The notes beneath the pieces are model-generated. The model made no database searches. It worked only from the letters and a program-made list of their open reading frames with translations, and had not been told where the DNA came from. From Platerodrilus igneus (taxonomy: Eukaryota; Arthropoda; Insecta; Coleoptera; Lycidae): a DNA stretch of 64,000 nt. The translations under genes were made by a program, and so were the position numbers. The DNA is taken from contig JARFIW010000941.1 in the NCBI GenBank assembly GCA_036346225.1, positions 2,735,638 through 2,799,637 on the forward strand. Direction: 5' to 3'. Positions 31,263-43,342 of the stretch are shown here, piece after piece. Within the stretch, counting starts at the first letter, position 1. Each line of letters opens with the position of its first letter.

Positions 31263-33310
31263 TTACTTGGTTGTCCGTTCTACCTGGGTGGAGGTTGACG
31301 GTAAGGGTGATGACTGTCCATCTGAAATTACAGGGTGTCTTAGGTTTTTTAAATGAATGTACTTTGTTATTTTACCGTTGTCTACTACTGCTATGTTTTT
31401 ATCTGATATTTTCTTAATTTTAAATGGTCCTAAATTTCTGGGTGCTGTTTTATGTCGCTTGCTCTGAAAGTTTTTTTCGTATACGGTTTGTCCTATTGAA
31501 AATTTATTTGAGTCGGTATTTTTGTTTCGGGTTGTGGTGATTCGTTCCTTATCGTTCTCTAATTTATCTTTTACCTTGTCGTAAGTTATTTTAATTTTCT
31601 TTGTGGTCTTTTGCATATTGTTGATATACTTCCTTGTTGTAGTGTATGTCATAGGGATTTCGTGAATCTGAATGTCCTAAGGTTAATTCTAAGGGTGTAA
31701 AATTTGTTGATGAGTGAATTGTGTTATTATAGGCGATTAGTGCGTATGACATTAAATTGGTTATATGTTCCTTTTTATAATTTATTCTTAATAATCGAAT
31801 TTGTTCTAACAGGGTTAAATGTAATCGTTCAATTAGTCCGTTTGACTCAGGGTGGTTTTCCGTTATGAAATGAATTTTTATTTTGTGTAGTTCTAAAGTG
31901 TTTTGAATTGTCTCATTTTTAAATTCGCTACCATTGTCTAAAGTTATTGATTCGGGTGTTCCGTAAAATGTGAAATATTGTAAAAATCCTTGGGTCACGT
32001 CAATGCTATTTTTGGATGTGATTGGTATTGCTTGGCCTATTTTTGTGAATGCGTCTATAATTGTCAGACAGTTTTGCGCTTCTACTACTAGAGTATCGGC
32101 ATGTAGTTTTTGAAATGGTTTGTCGGGTGTTTTGGTTAACATTAAGGGTATCTTTGGGGGTTTCCTATCGTATTTCGCTTTGTCACATAATTCGCATTGG
32201 TTAATGAAATCTGTGGTCAAGTCCTTCATGTCTTTAAAATAATAACGTCTTATGAGTTGTTTTATTGTTTCGTTAATTCCACGATGGTTGGTTTTTCCTT
32301 CGTGTTGATTTCTAATTACACCGTTTATTTCGTCAAGGTCGTCTAGTGTTATTAGTTTTCTAGTACATCTGATGAGTCCAGGTCCAGAGTTATTGAATAA
32401 TTTAATGTATAATTCTGAAAATCTTTGGTATAAATGTTCGGTATTGAAATAAAAATAAAATCGTTTTTTCTCGGGGGTGTATTCTTTTAGAATTTTAATT
32501 ATTTGTTCTTCGTTGTCATCTTTAGTTATTTGAATTTGGTATATTTTTTTATTATCTACTTTTGTATATTTTACTGGATTGGGGTTATTTAAAACTTCGG
32601 TTATTATAAATTGGTTGGGTTTCATATCGATTGCTTCGTTTAAAATTTTAATCGCGTTTTTTGGTTCTTCGTTTTGTGTCGAATGTATCGTGTCGATTTC
32701 GTCTGGATCTTCTCTTATTTCTGCTTCGTCTACGTTTCCTATAATGGATTCCGTTTCTAATGCATTGAGTTGGATTCGGCTTAAAGCGTCTGCGTTGTTG
32801 TTATAAATTCCTTTTTTATATATAATTTCGTAATCATACTCTTCGAGTCTGATTCTCCATCTCTGTAATTTTGAATTCGGTTCTTTCAGTTTACATAGCC
32901 ATACTAGTGGTCTATGATCGGTGTATATGTAAAATTTTCTTCCGTATAAATAAGGTCTAAAATATTTTATTGCCCAAATTATGGCTAATAACTCTTTTTC
33001 TATAGTGCTATATTTTTGTTCGGTTTCATTTAGGGTTCTGGATGCGTAGCTGATAGGTTTATCGCTACCTACTTTTCCTTGGCTCAATACTTCGCCTAAT
33101 GCTACATTCGATGCGTCTGTCGTCAGTATAAATGGTTTTGTAAAGTCTGGGTATTCTAATACAGGGTGATTCGTTAATATGTTTTAATTTTGTCTACGGC
33201 TTTAATAAATTCCGGGTGTGTTCAATTTTGTTTCCTTTTTAAACAATTTGTCAGGGTTTGGTTATCTGAGCGTAACCTTTAATGAATTTGCGGTAGTAAC
33301 CACTAAGTCC
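31263..33310 (-). pseudogene. Errantivirus-like pol: RNase H and integrase
   Basis: From 33087 down, RNase H shows ISYASRTLNETEQKYSTIEKE and YTDHRPLVWL, ending NNNADALSR. The integrase has the HHCC zinc site (HEGKTNH, CELCDKAK) and the core with HADTLVV, TLDNGSEF and NHPESNGLIERLH, giving D, D and E. After a frame change near 31620 a basic C-terminal region (31652-31263) continues to the stop. Between 33310 and 33087, at the RNase H start, two or more frameshifts occur. Integrase would insert the DNA copy; here pol is broken. Confidence 0.88.
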
Positions 33311-34880
33311 TAGAAATCCTTTAATTTCTTTGTTTGTTTTGGTAATGGGTAATTTAGAACTGCATTTGTTTTGTCTGGATTTGGCATTACTCCTTGGGGT
33401 GTTATTACATGTCCTAAAAATGATACTTCTTTTTGTAAGAATTCGCTCTTGTCTAATTGTACTTTAAAATGTGCTTGTCTAAGTCTTTCGAATACTTCTT
33501 TCAATCTTTCTATGTGTTCTACCAATGATGTAGAATAAACTATGATGTCATCAAGGTATACAAGGCATTTTTCATTGAGTATTCCTCGTAATATATTGTC
33601 CATGACTCTCTGGAAAGTAGCGGGTGCGTTCTTTAATCCAAATGGCATTCGTTTGTACTCGTAATGTCCTCTAGGTGTGCTGAAGGCTGTTTTTGATATG
33701 TCTTTTTCTTCCATCTCTACTTGATGGTATCCTGATGCTAGGTCTAATGTTGTAAAATATTGGCATTTGCCTAATTTGTCTAAAATTTCGGTTTTTGGTA
33801 GTGGATATTTGTCATCTACCGTTTTTTCATTTAACTTTCTATAATCTATTACCATTCTGTACTTTCTCTTTCCGGTTGCGTCTAATTTCTTAGGTACTAT
33901 TAACACGGGGCTGCTCCATGGTGAATTGGAGTGCTGGATTATGTCTTGGTCTAACAAGTCTGCTACTTGTCTGTCAGCTTCTTCTTGGCTTGCATGAGGT
34001 AGTCTATATGCTTTTGTAAAAATAGGTTTGTCGTCTGTTAACTCGATATTATGTTTTACTGTGTTGGCGAATGTTAATGGTATTCCTTCACAGTGGAATA
34101 TGTCTCGGTATTCAAAACATAAGTTTTTAATTGCTCTTTCTTCTTCTTGATTGATGTCGGTATTGAAGCGGATGTTAGTTAAATTTTCTCTTAACATTTC
34201 ATCATGTTCTATTGGGTTGTAATCGTTTTCTAAATTTTCGTCTATTTCCATTTCGTTAAAATTTAGTTCTTCTACGTTAATTGGGTCTGTCAGTGATAAT
34301 TCTACGGGATAGTCGTTTGAATTTAATATTGTTGTGGTTGCATAATTATCTTTTATTTGCACTAAGGCGGTTGGGGTTTCTACTTCTTGCTGAAATGTCA
34401 TATGATTTATTATTCCTAAATTTTTGTTAGATTTTACTGGGATTTTTATTTTTCTTTCCGTTCGGGGTTCTATAGTGTATTTTTGTTCAATTTGTGTGTT
34501 TTGAAATTTAATTGGGATTTTTCCGTATTTTGTCCTTAATAAGCGATTTTTAATGTCAATGTTGGCTCCTAATTTTCTTAGAAGATCCATTCCGATTAAT
34601 CCGTCATATTTATCGTTAAATTCGAATACACAAAATTTATGTTTCATTTTAACATTAAATGTTCTCGGTAAGGGTATATTTGCTACGAATTGGTGTAGTG
34701 TTGTTTGATGGGCTGTTTTAATTTTAAATGGTTCTCTTTCTACATAATCTAAATAGTGTTTTTGTACGGTTCTGGGGCTAATTAATGTTTTAGAGGATCC
34801 GGTGTCGATTAATAGTTTGAATTTGGCGTGGGGTATTTCTATGTATGGTAATACTAAGTGATTTATATTATTTAAGTTTA
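33310..34880 (-). pseudogene. Errantivirus-like pol: protease and reverse transcriptase
   Basis: The minus frame starts in the -1 frame relative to gag. Protease has LLIDTGSSKTLI (about 34770-34805). Reverse transcriptase has SPWSSPVLIVPKK, RMVIDYRKLNEKT, FTTLDLASGYHQVEM, MPFGLKNAPATFQ and the active site YLDD (CLVYLDDIIVYS, about 33530-33565), then [11 protein letters not shown]. This portion is open for over 500 codons and all catalytic residues seen are intact. The break comes only at about 33310. Confidence 0.9.
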
Positions 34881-36064
34881 TTAAGTTTGGTTGTCTATGA
34901 ATGGGTCCATTTGAAAATTTGAATTCGAGTTTTCGTCGTCGTACTCCTCGTAAGTTTCGTATTGTTCGTCACGTTCATAAGTTTCTGCATGGTTTGATTC
35001 ATTGTTCGTAGGTGTCTCAATGTAATTATTCTGATCAATGTCAAATTTTTCTATTTCTTGATGAAATAATTCTTCCGATGTAAAATTACGTTTCTGATGA
35101 GGGTTTGGTCGGATATGTGTTATTTTTGTGTTTTGTCTGGTGTTACCAGATGAGGTATCCATTGGTGTTGGTTTGTAATAATTGTTAGGGTTGTTATGAG
35201 TATTAGTCATTGGTGTATTTCTATTGGGGTTTGCGTTGAATACTGGTCTTTGTTGGTTTAAGTTTTGATTAAATCTTGGTTGGAATGCTGGTTTCGTAAA
35301 AGTTGGGTTAAATGTTGGTTTTGAAAAATGTTTAAATTGATTATTAAAATTTGTATTGTTAAAACTTGGGTTATTACTTCGCGGTTGATTTGTTTGTGTG
35401 TTAAAGGGTGTGAATTTTGTTGAGGGATTGTTTGTCTTGTAGCTTGTATGGTTTTATTGGTGAATAACTTTTATTCGCGTTGGGATTGTATAGTCTGTTG
35501 CGGTAATACATTACATTTTCTTCTTCTATTACTAGGCTCATAGCTTCTTCTAGATTTTGGGGTCGTTGGAATCTGATTTTATCCGATAGTCGTTCTGGTA
35601 AAGCGTTTATGTATGTGTCTAGTGCCATTTCGTCATACATTTTGTTTTAAATGTCTAACGTTTTGATCGGTTTCTTCGATTTTTAATTTTGTTAAAATTA
35701 AACTTCTCACGTCTTGGCATTTCATTCCGAATTAGTAGGGGGATTGATTGTGTTCCATTCTAAGGTTTATTAGGTCTCGTACTAGGCATTTTATATTACG
35801 TTGGTCCCCAAAATATGCAATTAGTAGTTGTTTAAACTCCTGCCATTCCTGTAAATCGTCCCTACTGGCGATTAAGGTTAGTGCCCTTCCGGTTAGTTTA
35901 CTTATTACCAAGCGTATAAGCAATGAATTTCTTGCGTCATCTCCGGGTTTGTAGAAGGTTTTTAGGAACATTTCAGATGCTCCAATGAAATTTGAGAGAT
36001 GGGCTTCCGTGCCATCAAATATCTGGATTGTCTCCAAATAGAGTCGCAAGTCTGTGTTACTCAT
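34881..36064 (-). pseudogene. Errantivirus-like gag, one stop and at least two frameshifts
   Basis: Start at 36064 (MSNTDLRLYL). Residues 1-110 (QIFDGTEAHLSNFI, FLKTFYKPGDDARNSLL, DLQEWQEFKQLLIAYFGDQRN) match the capsid region of errantivirus gag. An in-frame stop near 35731 interrupts SPY-x-FG. A frameshift near 35642 leads to YDEMALDTYINALPERLSD, and another near 35440 precedes an Asn/Phe/Pro-rich region and a Glu/Tyr-rich C-terminus ending FIDNQT at 34881. No zinc knuckle is seen, as is usual in this group. Gag forms the particle core. Confidence 0.85.
34914..34920 (-). promoter_or_regulatory. Candidate -1 ribosomal frameshift site between gag and pol
   Basis: AAATTTT on minus, in the gag phase A AAT TTT, fits the X XXY YYZ slippery pattern. 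It lies about 10 codons before the gag stop, within a roughly 95-base gag/pol overlap, and pol is in the -1 frame. A downstream structure was not tested. Confidence 0.6.
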
Positions 36065-36119
36065 GTTGGTTAAGGGTTGTTTTCGATTTTGGGAAATTTC
36101 AAAAAAAATTTTATTATTA

Positions 36120-36660
36120 TTATTTTTTTTGAATTGAGGTTTATTTCGCTATTTGTATTGTTACTTTTACTTCGGATTTATTAATTTTCCGTTTGGGTTG
36201 TAAAATTTCAAATTTTGTAGAAATTGGGGTTGGTTTTGTTATTTGTAGCGTTAATTTTGCTTGGGATGTATTAATTTTTCTTTTGGATTGAATAGTTTTG
36301 AATCTTGTAAAAATTAGGGTTGATTTAGCTATTTGAAACGTTAACTTTGGTTTTGGTTTGTTAATTTTTTCTTTAGATTAGGTAATTTCAAATTTTGTAA
36401 AGATTGAGGTTTATTTTGCTATTTTCGGCGTTATTTTTAGTTTGGAATTGTTAATTTTCAGTTTGGATTGGGTGGATAAAAATTTGGTAAAGGTTGAGGT
36501 TTATTTTGCTATTTTCGGCGTTATTTTTAGTTTGGAATTGTTAATTTTCATTTTGGATTGGGTGGATAAAAATTTGGTAAAGGTTGAGGTTTATTTTGTT
36601 ATTTTTCAGCGTTATTTCTAGTTAGGATTTGTTAATTTTTAGTTTAGATTGTGGAAATAA
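36120..36660 (-). repeat. Six 90-bp tandem repeats in the errantivirus-like leader
   Basis: A gaggtttattttgct-like motif starts at 36135, 36225, 36315, 36405, 36495 and 36585, exactly 90 bases apart. Units 4 to 6 are nearly identical and units 1 to 3 more diverged. The array lies between the primer site and gag, close to the gag start. In Drosophila gypsy a leader array at this place binds Su(Hw) and acts as an insulator; whether this one binds any factor is unknown. Confidence 0.92.
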
Positions 36661-38110
36661 AAATTTACACAGTGCGGATGTACTTGTGAGATTTATACTC
36701 AATACCGTAGTCTTGGATTCGCTTGTTTTTATGCAGCTTTTAATTTGTCTTATATTCTAAATATAACTTGAGGTTAATTGCTCCTGTACTCTATTGTCGC
36801 AATTTAAATACTTAAGTTGTAGTCTTTGTTATTTAATCACGTACGTTGAGGTAATTGCACTTACAGGTGTTATTTTCAATTTATAGGAATTACTAATTTA
36901 CTTGCTAATGCTTTTGCATAAAGTGTTACGTCTAGTTTTATTCTTAGATATCTCGGTGTTCACGACTTGAAATTGGACTCTTCGTTACGTGCGTTTTCAG
37001 GTTTACAATTATGAGCGTAAGATAACGTTTAGCGTTATTCTGTATTCGTATTGAAATAATGCTCTTTATAATGCTGATTAATTAGTTGAAAAACGTTTAG
37101 ATTTTATACCGTGATTGTTGCAATTGTACACGCTTTTATAGATTAATTACTTGTAGATATTAAATGCAAAAACTGCGTTGCTTTATTATGTCGTGATGAG
37201 TTTATTACTTATGATGCAAATTGAAATTATACTTTAGTACTGTGCAAAATTCTGAAAGCTATTTCTTTAAGGTAATAATGATATTGCGTTCGCAGACTTC
37301 GCTTATCTTAGGTGAGGTTTTGGGTTACGGTAGTTTTAAATTACCGTAGTTTCAATTATTGCAGAGTGTTTTTGCTGTGATTTATTCAGTATTATAGAGG
37401 TCAATGGTTTAATCAATCGTTCCGTGGTTGCTTTTTGAAGAATTAACTTTAGCTTTGAAATTAATTTCGCGTTCTGTGTTTTTATTTTATCGGATTGAAA
37501 ACGTGCTTTTGAATCGCTCTGGTTAATGTTTCTTATTTTGGTGTTAGTGAATGTGCGCCTGTTTATTTTTGGATTATTTTTGAGTTCGTTCTATTTAATT
37601 GTGGTAAGAATCTCTTAAATATCAAGTTTCATTTGCTTTTTAAAAGAAAGTCTCTTTTTAAAATTCAAGTCTCATTTGCTTTTTAAAGAAAAAATATCTC
37701 TTTAACATTCGTCTCATAAAATGTTTTACAGTCTCGTTTTGAAAATAATTCACTTTGTAACTATTTTCAAGAAAATATTCATAAAATAAATTCATAAAAC
37801 AATAATAATAAAATAATAATACTAGCATATATCAATTATAGTTTTTGGTTTAAAAAAAGGTATGGAAATGAACTTACATTAATTTCATCTGTTTCTTTGG
37901 TGGGTTCGATCGATTCTGTATTTTGTCCACCTTGGTTTGTTTGTTGGCTTTAGACGATTCTTGTTCTTTGTCCAACTTGGTTTGTTGCTGGATTTAGACT
38001 ATGCTTGTTCTTCCTCCAACTTGGTTTGAGTTCTGCCAAAATTTCGAATTAAAATTCTTGGTCACCAATCTTCCGATTTTTGGATTTTCAGTGCCCTTTT
38101 GACATCCGTT
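36661..38110 (-). other. Long untranslated leader of the errantivirus-like element
   Basis: About 1.4 kb between the repeat array and the primer site, without an open frame of interest. It contains TTTCA-type short repeats near 37600-37760. Confidence 0.6.
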
Positions 38111-38122
38111 ACGACTGCGCCA
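38111..38122 (-). promoter_or_regulatory. Primer binding site, tRNA-Ser type
   Basis: TGGCGCAGTCGT on minus directly after the 5' LTR. TGGCGCAGTCG is complementary to the CGACTGCGCCA 3' end of arthropod tRNA-Ser, the primer used by the 17.6/gypsy group. Confidence 0.8.
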
Positions 38123-38704
38123 GTTAAAGTTCGGGCCTTTGGAGCTATGTTTTTAAAAAAAACATCGACACTTTAACAAAAAAAGTTTAATAGTTTATAC
38201 AGAAATTACAATGAAATTTAGAATAACTGGTTCACAATAACTTTAATAAAAAATAATTAATTGTACTGGGCGAGTAGTCTAGGTAGACAACAATGCAAAA
38301 GCTGTAAACTCAGACTGACTCGGTTGAGTAGCTCAAACAACGAAGTATGGAGTTTGAAGACTGACTGCCGGTCCTTGAGCTCCCGGGCTTTTATAACAAC
38401 CTGCCCTTCACACGGCTTGTGGAACTTGCAGATCTCATGTCTGCTTTACACTTTGTTACAATGTATCAATCTTAATTCTAAGTAACTGCGGTATGTTGAC
38501 CGCCTGTGACCTGCCACCTGCAGTATCACTGCCCTCACGGATGCAAAGTTGCATTCCGTTCTCATGAACTGTCGATAACCTCTCTGGGTTATCCTTGTGT
38601 TACAATGTTGCATTGAACTTATACTTTATTTAACAATTTCTAATAATTCCTATTAGATTCAATATATCAATATATATATATAAGTAATTGGGGGATACAT
38701 AACT
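38122..38704 (-). repeat. 5' LTR of the errantivirus-like element
   Basis: 583 bp, nearly identical to 29644-30224. The longest difference is in a (TA)n run near the U3 side. Confidence 0.92.
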
Positions 38705-38708
38705 CGCG
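38705..38708. repeat. CGCG target duplication, right
   Basis: Matches 29640-29643. Confidence 0.8.
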
Positions 38709-41700
38709 TGAGTTGGCACAGAAGATCAAAGTTTCAGAGAAAAGTAAAAAACGAATATCACAGCAAGGTGGCGTACGTTCTAAATAAAGTTGTATGTACC
38801 GAATGAAACCATTTCCGCGTTTGCCATCAAGTTCCACATAGCTGTAGGTAGTTGTAAATGATTTCAGCAAACTAGTAGCACTCTATCTCTTAAAACGGGC
38901 AAATACAATACATATACTTAGTTGTCTTACAATGAAGTACTTTAAGGAAATTGTTCTATCGGATAACCGCAATCAATTTTCTAGCATCCAACGGAGGGAT
39001 ACCTTAGTATCGATGAGTATAAAAATATCTCATACATAGGTATATTTCCCACAAGGTAGTCTGACTGAAAGATCTCAGATCTCTATATCGTGCAGTTTAT
39101 TCGTAATGAGGTTTTGTAGCACTTTAGTTTTAGACAAATAGATAATGCTCTTCGTGCTATGTGAGTTGTCGGAATTTAGGCGAGAAAGTTATAGCTAACG
39201 TATTTGAAATCCTGCGCAGCCGTGGTCCAGACGGTCGTGCGCATAGATCGGAAAGTACAAAAATATTATTCTAGTTTTGGCATGTAGTCAGTACATACGT
39301 TTCTTTAAGAAAAGGTGGCGTAAGTTTCAAGCTAACATGGATAGAAGAAAGCTCCACTCATGGAAATTCTATATTGCTTGGCTTTGGGGCCATAGCACTT
39401 AGTTATGCTAGAACGTAGATTTAATTAAAACAGAATACTTATAAAACGGTTCGTTATTTTTAAGATTTGACATTTTTAATTGTTACCAAAGAAGGTTTTA
39501 ATTTTTAGCAAGCAGTTTTAAGTGATAAAATTTGTAGATTCCAAATATAAAGGAGGAAAACGATTTCGAAATAAAATTATTCTTAACTATAGAGATAATT
39601 ATTAGCTTTTCGGAAGAAATTGTTGTTTATCGTGAAGAAGATGGCGGTCTCCTGATGCTCTGATTAGACAGGTGTTTAGTTTTTTAGTGTTGTCACTTAA
39701 TGTCGTCAAGCTTGGGTGAGTACAATTCCTTTTTAACAATCAAGAACTTTAACGCGTACCTGATGGACGTTATGTATAAAAAAATCCACTTAGCTAAACT
39801 AAAAAGTAATTATTTAGCAAATATGAGATTTAACATTTTGTGTATCAAGTTTAAAGTTTATCTTATTAAAACTAAATCACATTTTTATTTAATGTATTTA
39901 GGATGATTTGACATTTTTATTGTAGCATATTCTTATATTAAACGATCGTTAAATTCAGCATTTCAAAACAGCTTATGTAGAGATAAAAATCTAGTTTTCC
40001 ATATCTAATTATAGCAGATGACACTTTGTTATTGAGTAAAACTTGTATTAGGCAAATTCGTGATATCAAGAAAAAACCTTAGAACCTTGGAAAGATTAGC
40101 GTTTAAACTAAAGACTTTTTTGTGAGTTATATCAAAGATCTCTGATTACAGCGCATGACTAATGTAATAAGATGTTAAGTAATTTTTTATGACAGGCCTA
40201 GCCTGTTAATTATTATGATTTTAGGCTACTTTCTTCAACATTTATTCCTATGCTGTCGTATATACCCTGTTATTTTTTTTTTGTACAGAAATGAAGAGAA
40301 ACAAATTTTATTAGGTACTAGTCGAATTTCATAATCGTTTTATTTCTAAAAGTTTAATAAAAGAAATAAGTAGTCTATGAATTTTAGTTGAGACAATGAA
40401 ACTAAGAAAATATTAGGTTACTATATATCTAAATTCAGGCAGGTATAATTCCCTTAAGCTTATCTGCGTCTATACTTACGATGATTTTGTTTTAGTATTG
40501 GTTTTTATTGACGCAGCGGCGTCCAAGTTTATTAATATTTCAGGTTTAGTCTTAGAAAATACCCCGACTCTTTCATGCCACCGCAGGAATAGACCCCGGG
40601 TTTAGACCGAGAGCATCTTATTTTCTTTGCAGCACCGGTTGGCCCTATTACATCTTCAACAAAGACCATCCTCAGAAAATCAATATCTAGCAAAAGAAAA
40701 TAGGTTACAGTTTAGTCTTAAATAAACGTGTCGTCCTGCTTCTCTTTCTTAATGTTCTAGTGAACAATGGATTGTCTTTTTGGTATTCCAACAGGAATAT
40801 GACCAATTTGTTTAGCTGGCAATTGAAGTAATTTAACACCTGTACGGGGTAAAAAATTTTGTACTATTAATTAAATTTCACTTATAAGGTTGTAATTTTT
40901 TTAGCATCAAGAAACAAATATACTTTAAAAGCTTTTCATTTTATTGAAAGCACCATGGTGTCATAGACGCGTGATTCTTAGCACTAAATGGTTGGAGCCT
41001 CCCGAGGGTTGGCATTCTTAATCATCCTTTGAACTGGAGTGATGCATTTAGTACGAAATTCTTTATAGACTTATTGTATTATAAGCAGCTGTTTATGAGA
41101 ATTCTCTTTTTAGTTTGGTATTTTAAAAGTTTTGCTTTACATCTGGTGCCAACAGGTATCAAGGATACTTACATTAACAACGTATTTTGTCAATCACTAT
41201 TACTTTAATATAACTGATTTATTTTGAGGTATTTATATTCGTTAGTATTTTTCTCACAAGAACAAAAAATATAGGAAACAACAGTAAATTTAAATTGGCT
41301 TATTGAATAAATTATGCATTTATCTAAAATATTTAACAAGCAATTCTAACGTTGACTGTAGCACTGTTAGCGATTCTTTGAGCTCAAGGTGTTTGTAAAT
41401 AATTCTTAACTTTCAATTGTTAAGTTATTCTTTTATTGCTTTATTTTAATGAAGTGCCTTATTACGCACTGACTATAAATACTTGTTATTCTATACCTGA
41501 TGTGGAACCTTTAAAACTGTAATTATCGTTTTAATTTTTTTATTTAGCATAAATTAACCTGATAGTGAACATTTAGCTGTTTTATTTAACAACCTTCACT
41601 TAGCGCATGCTGTATTAATTTTTACTGTGCTATTAGGGTACATACCTCTTGATTGGTCTTGCAGCGACAAACTGAGAACCCACTACGTGATCCAGAAGTA

Positions 41701-42285
41701 AGGTCTCACTGCAGTGTCGTGTAATCATTTTAAATAGTTGCTCCTAGATTAAAGAAAAGTATCACTATTTAGTGTTTCTCGCAAGTATTACGCAGGTTGC
41801 GATCGCTACAAGGTTGAAAGTAGTTGTGATGGAACTTCGTTGGGTATCTACAATGCATTAAGGAGCCTTTTGTTTTATCACGTTGTTCAATAGAATTATT
41901 GGTTTAGTGGGGTAGTGCTATAATTTTAAGTTGTATCGGTTTCTCTTTATTTTCAAAACACTAATCAATGGGGGGCGGGGGGATTTAATGAACCGCTCTG
42001 TATTAAGTAATTAATATTAAGAAAGTTTTATTACTTTTAAACAGAGTACACAATGCATTTCATAACTATAGAAATAGGGAGACTGGTTTTACCTCAGACA
42101 AAATAAATTAAGACGGTGTAGTTAAGAAAGTCAGAAAGAGTGGTTGTCGAGAATCCTGGAAGAAAGAATGCGTGACGTATTTACCTGTTATTAATTACAA
42201 ATATATAAATTTCCCATAAATGGCTTATATACGGTATAATAAATACTACTAAGAGCACTACTAACAAAATTTTATACTAGTAATA
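38709..42285. other. Unassigned AT-rich stretch
   Basis: The first 110 bases may continue the old gypsy frame from 29643. Beyond that no coding sequence, RNA gene or element boundary could be supported on either strand. A G-rich run (gggggcgggggga) lies at about 41970. Confidence 0.45.
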
Positions 42286-43340
42286 CCGGTTGTTCATAAA
42301 GTAACTATGCAGTGGGTCATAGCTTTCTGTAGACGTAACTATACAATGGTTAATAAAGTAACCACGATTATATATAGCAGTGGTTAAATATAAAGTGGTT
42401 TGTGAACTAGAGGAGATGCTCGAAATGCTTCCCCTGTACTTGGAGACACAGGTTCACACGTTTCTGCAAGTTGTTGAAGACGTTATGAGGAATATCTAGA
42501 ATGATGTCCAAAAGTTCATCGACGTGTGGGCGCTGTGTGCAGTCACCCCATCCTGTTGGAATCAAGCATTCTCAATGTCGTCTTTATTCAGTTCTTCGAG
42601 AAAGACCTCCAGAATACTGGTGGGGTACTGTTCTGCACTGATAGTGTTCTGAAAAAAAATTATCCCAATGATACGTGTACCATTCACGGGCAACATAAAC
42701 CTTCAGATCATGCAGAGGTAAATCCTTAAATTCGTGTGGATTCTCCGTAGTCTATTCTAGACATTCACGTAACCAGGAGCTTAAACAATGCCTCGTCCAT
42801 GAAAAACATTTTGTTAAAAATCTCCTTACCATTGTTCTGCGAGAAGGACAGAAACCAATTGCAAAAGTTTACATGCGCGGGGTAATCAGTCTCTTTCAGT
42901 TGATGCACGAGCAGAACCAACGGAGTCGTTGGCCTGTTGTGCTAATCATCGAACCAATATCTTTCGACTTCGCAGCATCATGTCATGCACTTCCAACACT
43001 TTTTATTTGGATGTGGAAGTGGATAACCCGTCTGATTTTGAAGCATTACAAACGCGAAACTTAGTGAAGAGGTCCCAAACAGCAATTTGGTTCTGGGAAC
43101 TTTGCTGCAAATGCAGTTTCAACGGCTGTCGTAAACTTTTCCCCATTGCGGAACATAATCTCCACAAAAAACACTCTTAATCGTTTGTATATTAGCTGGA
43201 TCACGAAATGTCACACACGATGTCACAATGTCATACAAGATGTTGTTACTCTACCGATCCGGACATGCGGATAAATAAACTGTGTATTGGTACTTGCACA
43301 ACACCACACGGCACAGCATAGTTACTTTATGAACACCACC
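42286..43340 (-). mobile_element. mariner-like (IS630/Tc1 superfamily) transposon, 1055 bp
   Basis: TA dinucleotides flank both ends (42284-42285, 43341-43342). The ends are inverted: gttcataaagtaactatgc near 42292 and its inverse near 43316-43335. Inside is a broken minus-strand transposase. The element is somewhat short for this superfamily because the catalytic C-terminal part is deleted. Confidence 0.85.
42407..43195 (-). pseudogene. mariner-like transposase, third catalytic residue deleted
   Basis: On minus, ETAFAAKFP near 43120 is in the DNA-binding part. LVHQLKETDYPAHVNFCNWFL and FMDEALFKLL (first D) lie near 42800-42915, ENPHEFKDLPLHDLKVYVA near 42680-42745, and FQQDGVTAHSAHTSMNF (second D) near 42510-42560. 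The segment that should follow (WPPRSPDLTP...) is missing, and the sequence jumps to DIILDIPHNVFNNLQKRV, then GKHFEHLL and a stop at 42407. Several frame changes and stops occur. The closest remembered relatives are widespread in insects and spiders. Confidence 0.82.
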
Positions 43341-43342
43341 TA

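Larger units (their letters stand above)
29644..38704 (-). mobile_element. Errantivirus-like Ty3/gypsy element with env, 9061 bp
   Basis: Near-identical LTRs (29644-30224, 38122-38704) with AGTTA/TAACT ends and a CGCG target duplication bound the element. On minus the order is LTR, tRNA-Ser primer site, about 2-kb leader with six 90-bp repeats, gag, pol (protease, reverse transcriptase, RNase H, integrase), truncated env, polypurine tract, LTR. This is the layout of the insect gypsy/17.6/ZAM group. By eye the LTRs differ at about six positions plus three small indels (about 1 percent), so the insertion is young. Even so, gag, pol and env contain at least seven stops or frameshifts. It sits in the integrase region of an older gypsy element. 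Confidence 0.92.

Noticed and set aside
38709..38830. Continuation of the old gypsy integrase beyond the young LTR element
   Set aside because: The frame stays open across the target duplication, but no integrase core motif (D, D, E) could be recognised, so it was not annotated as coding.
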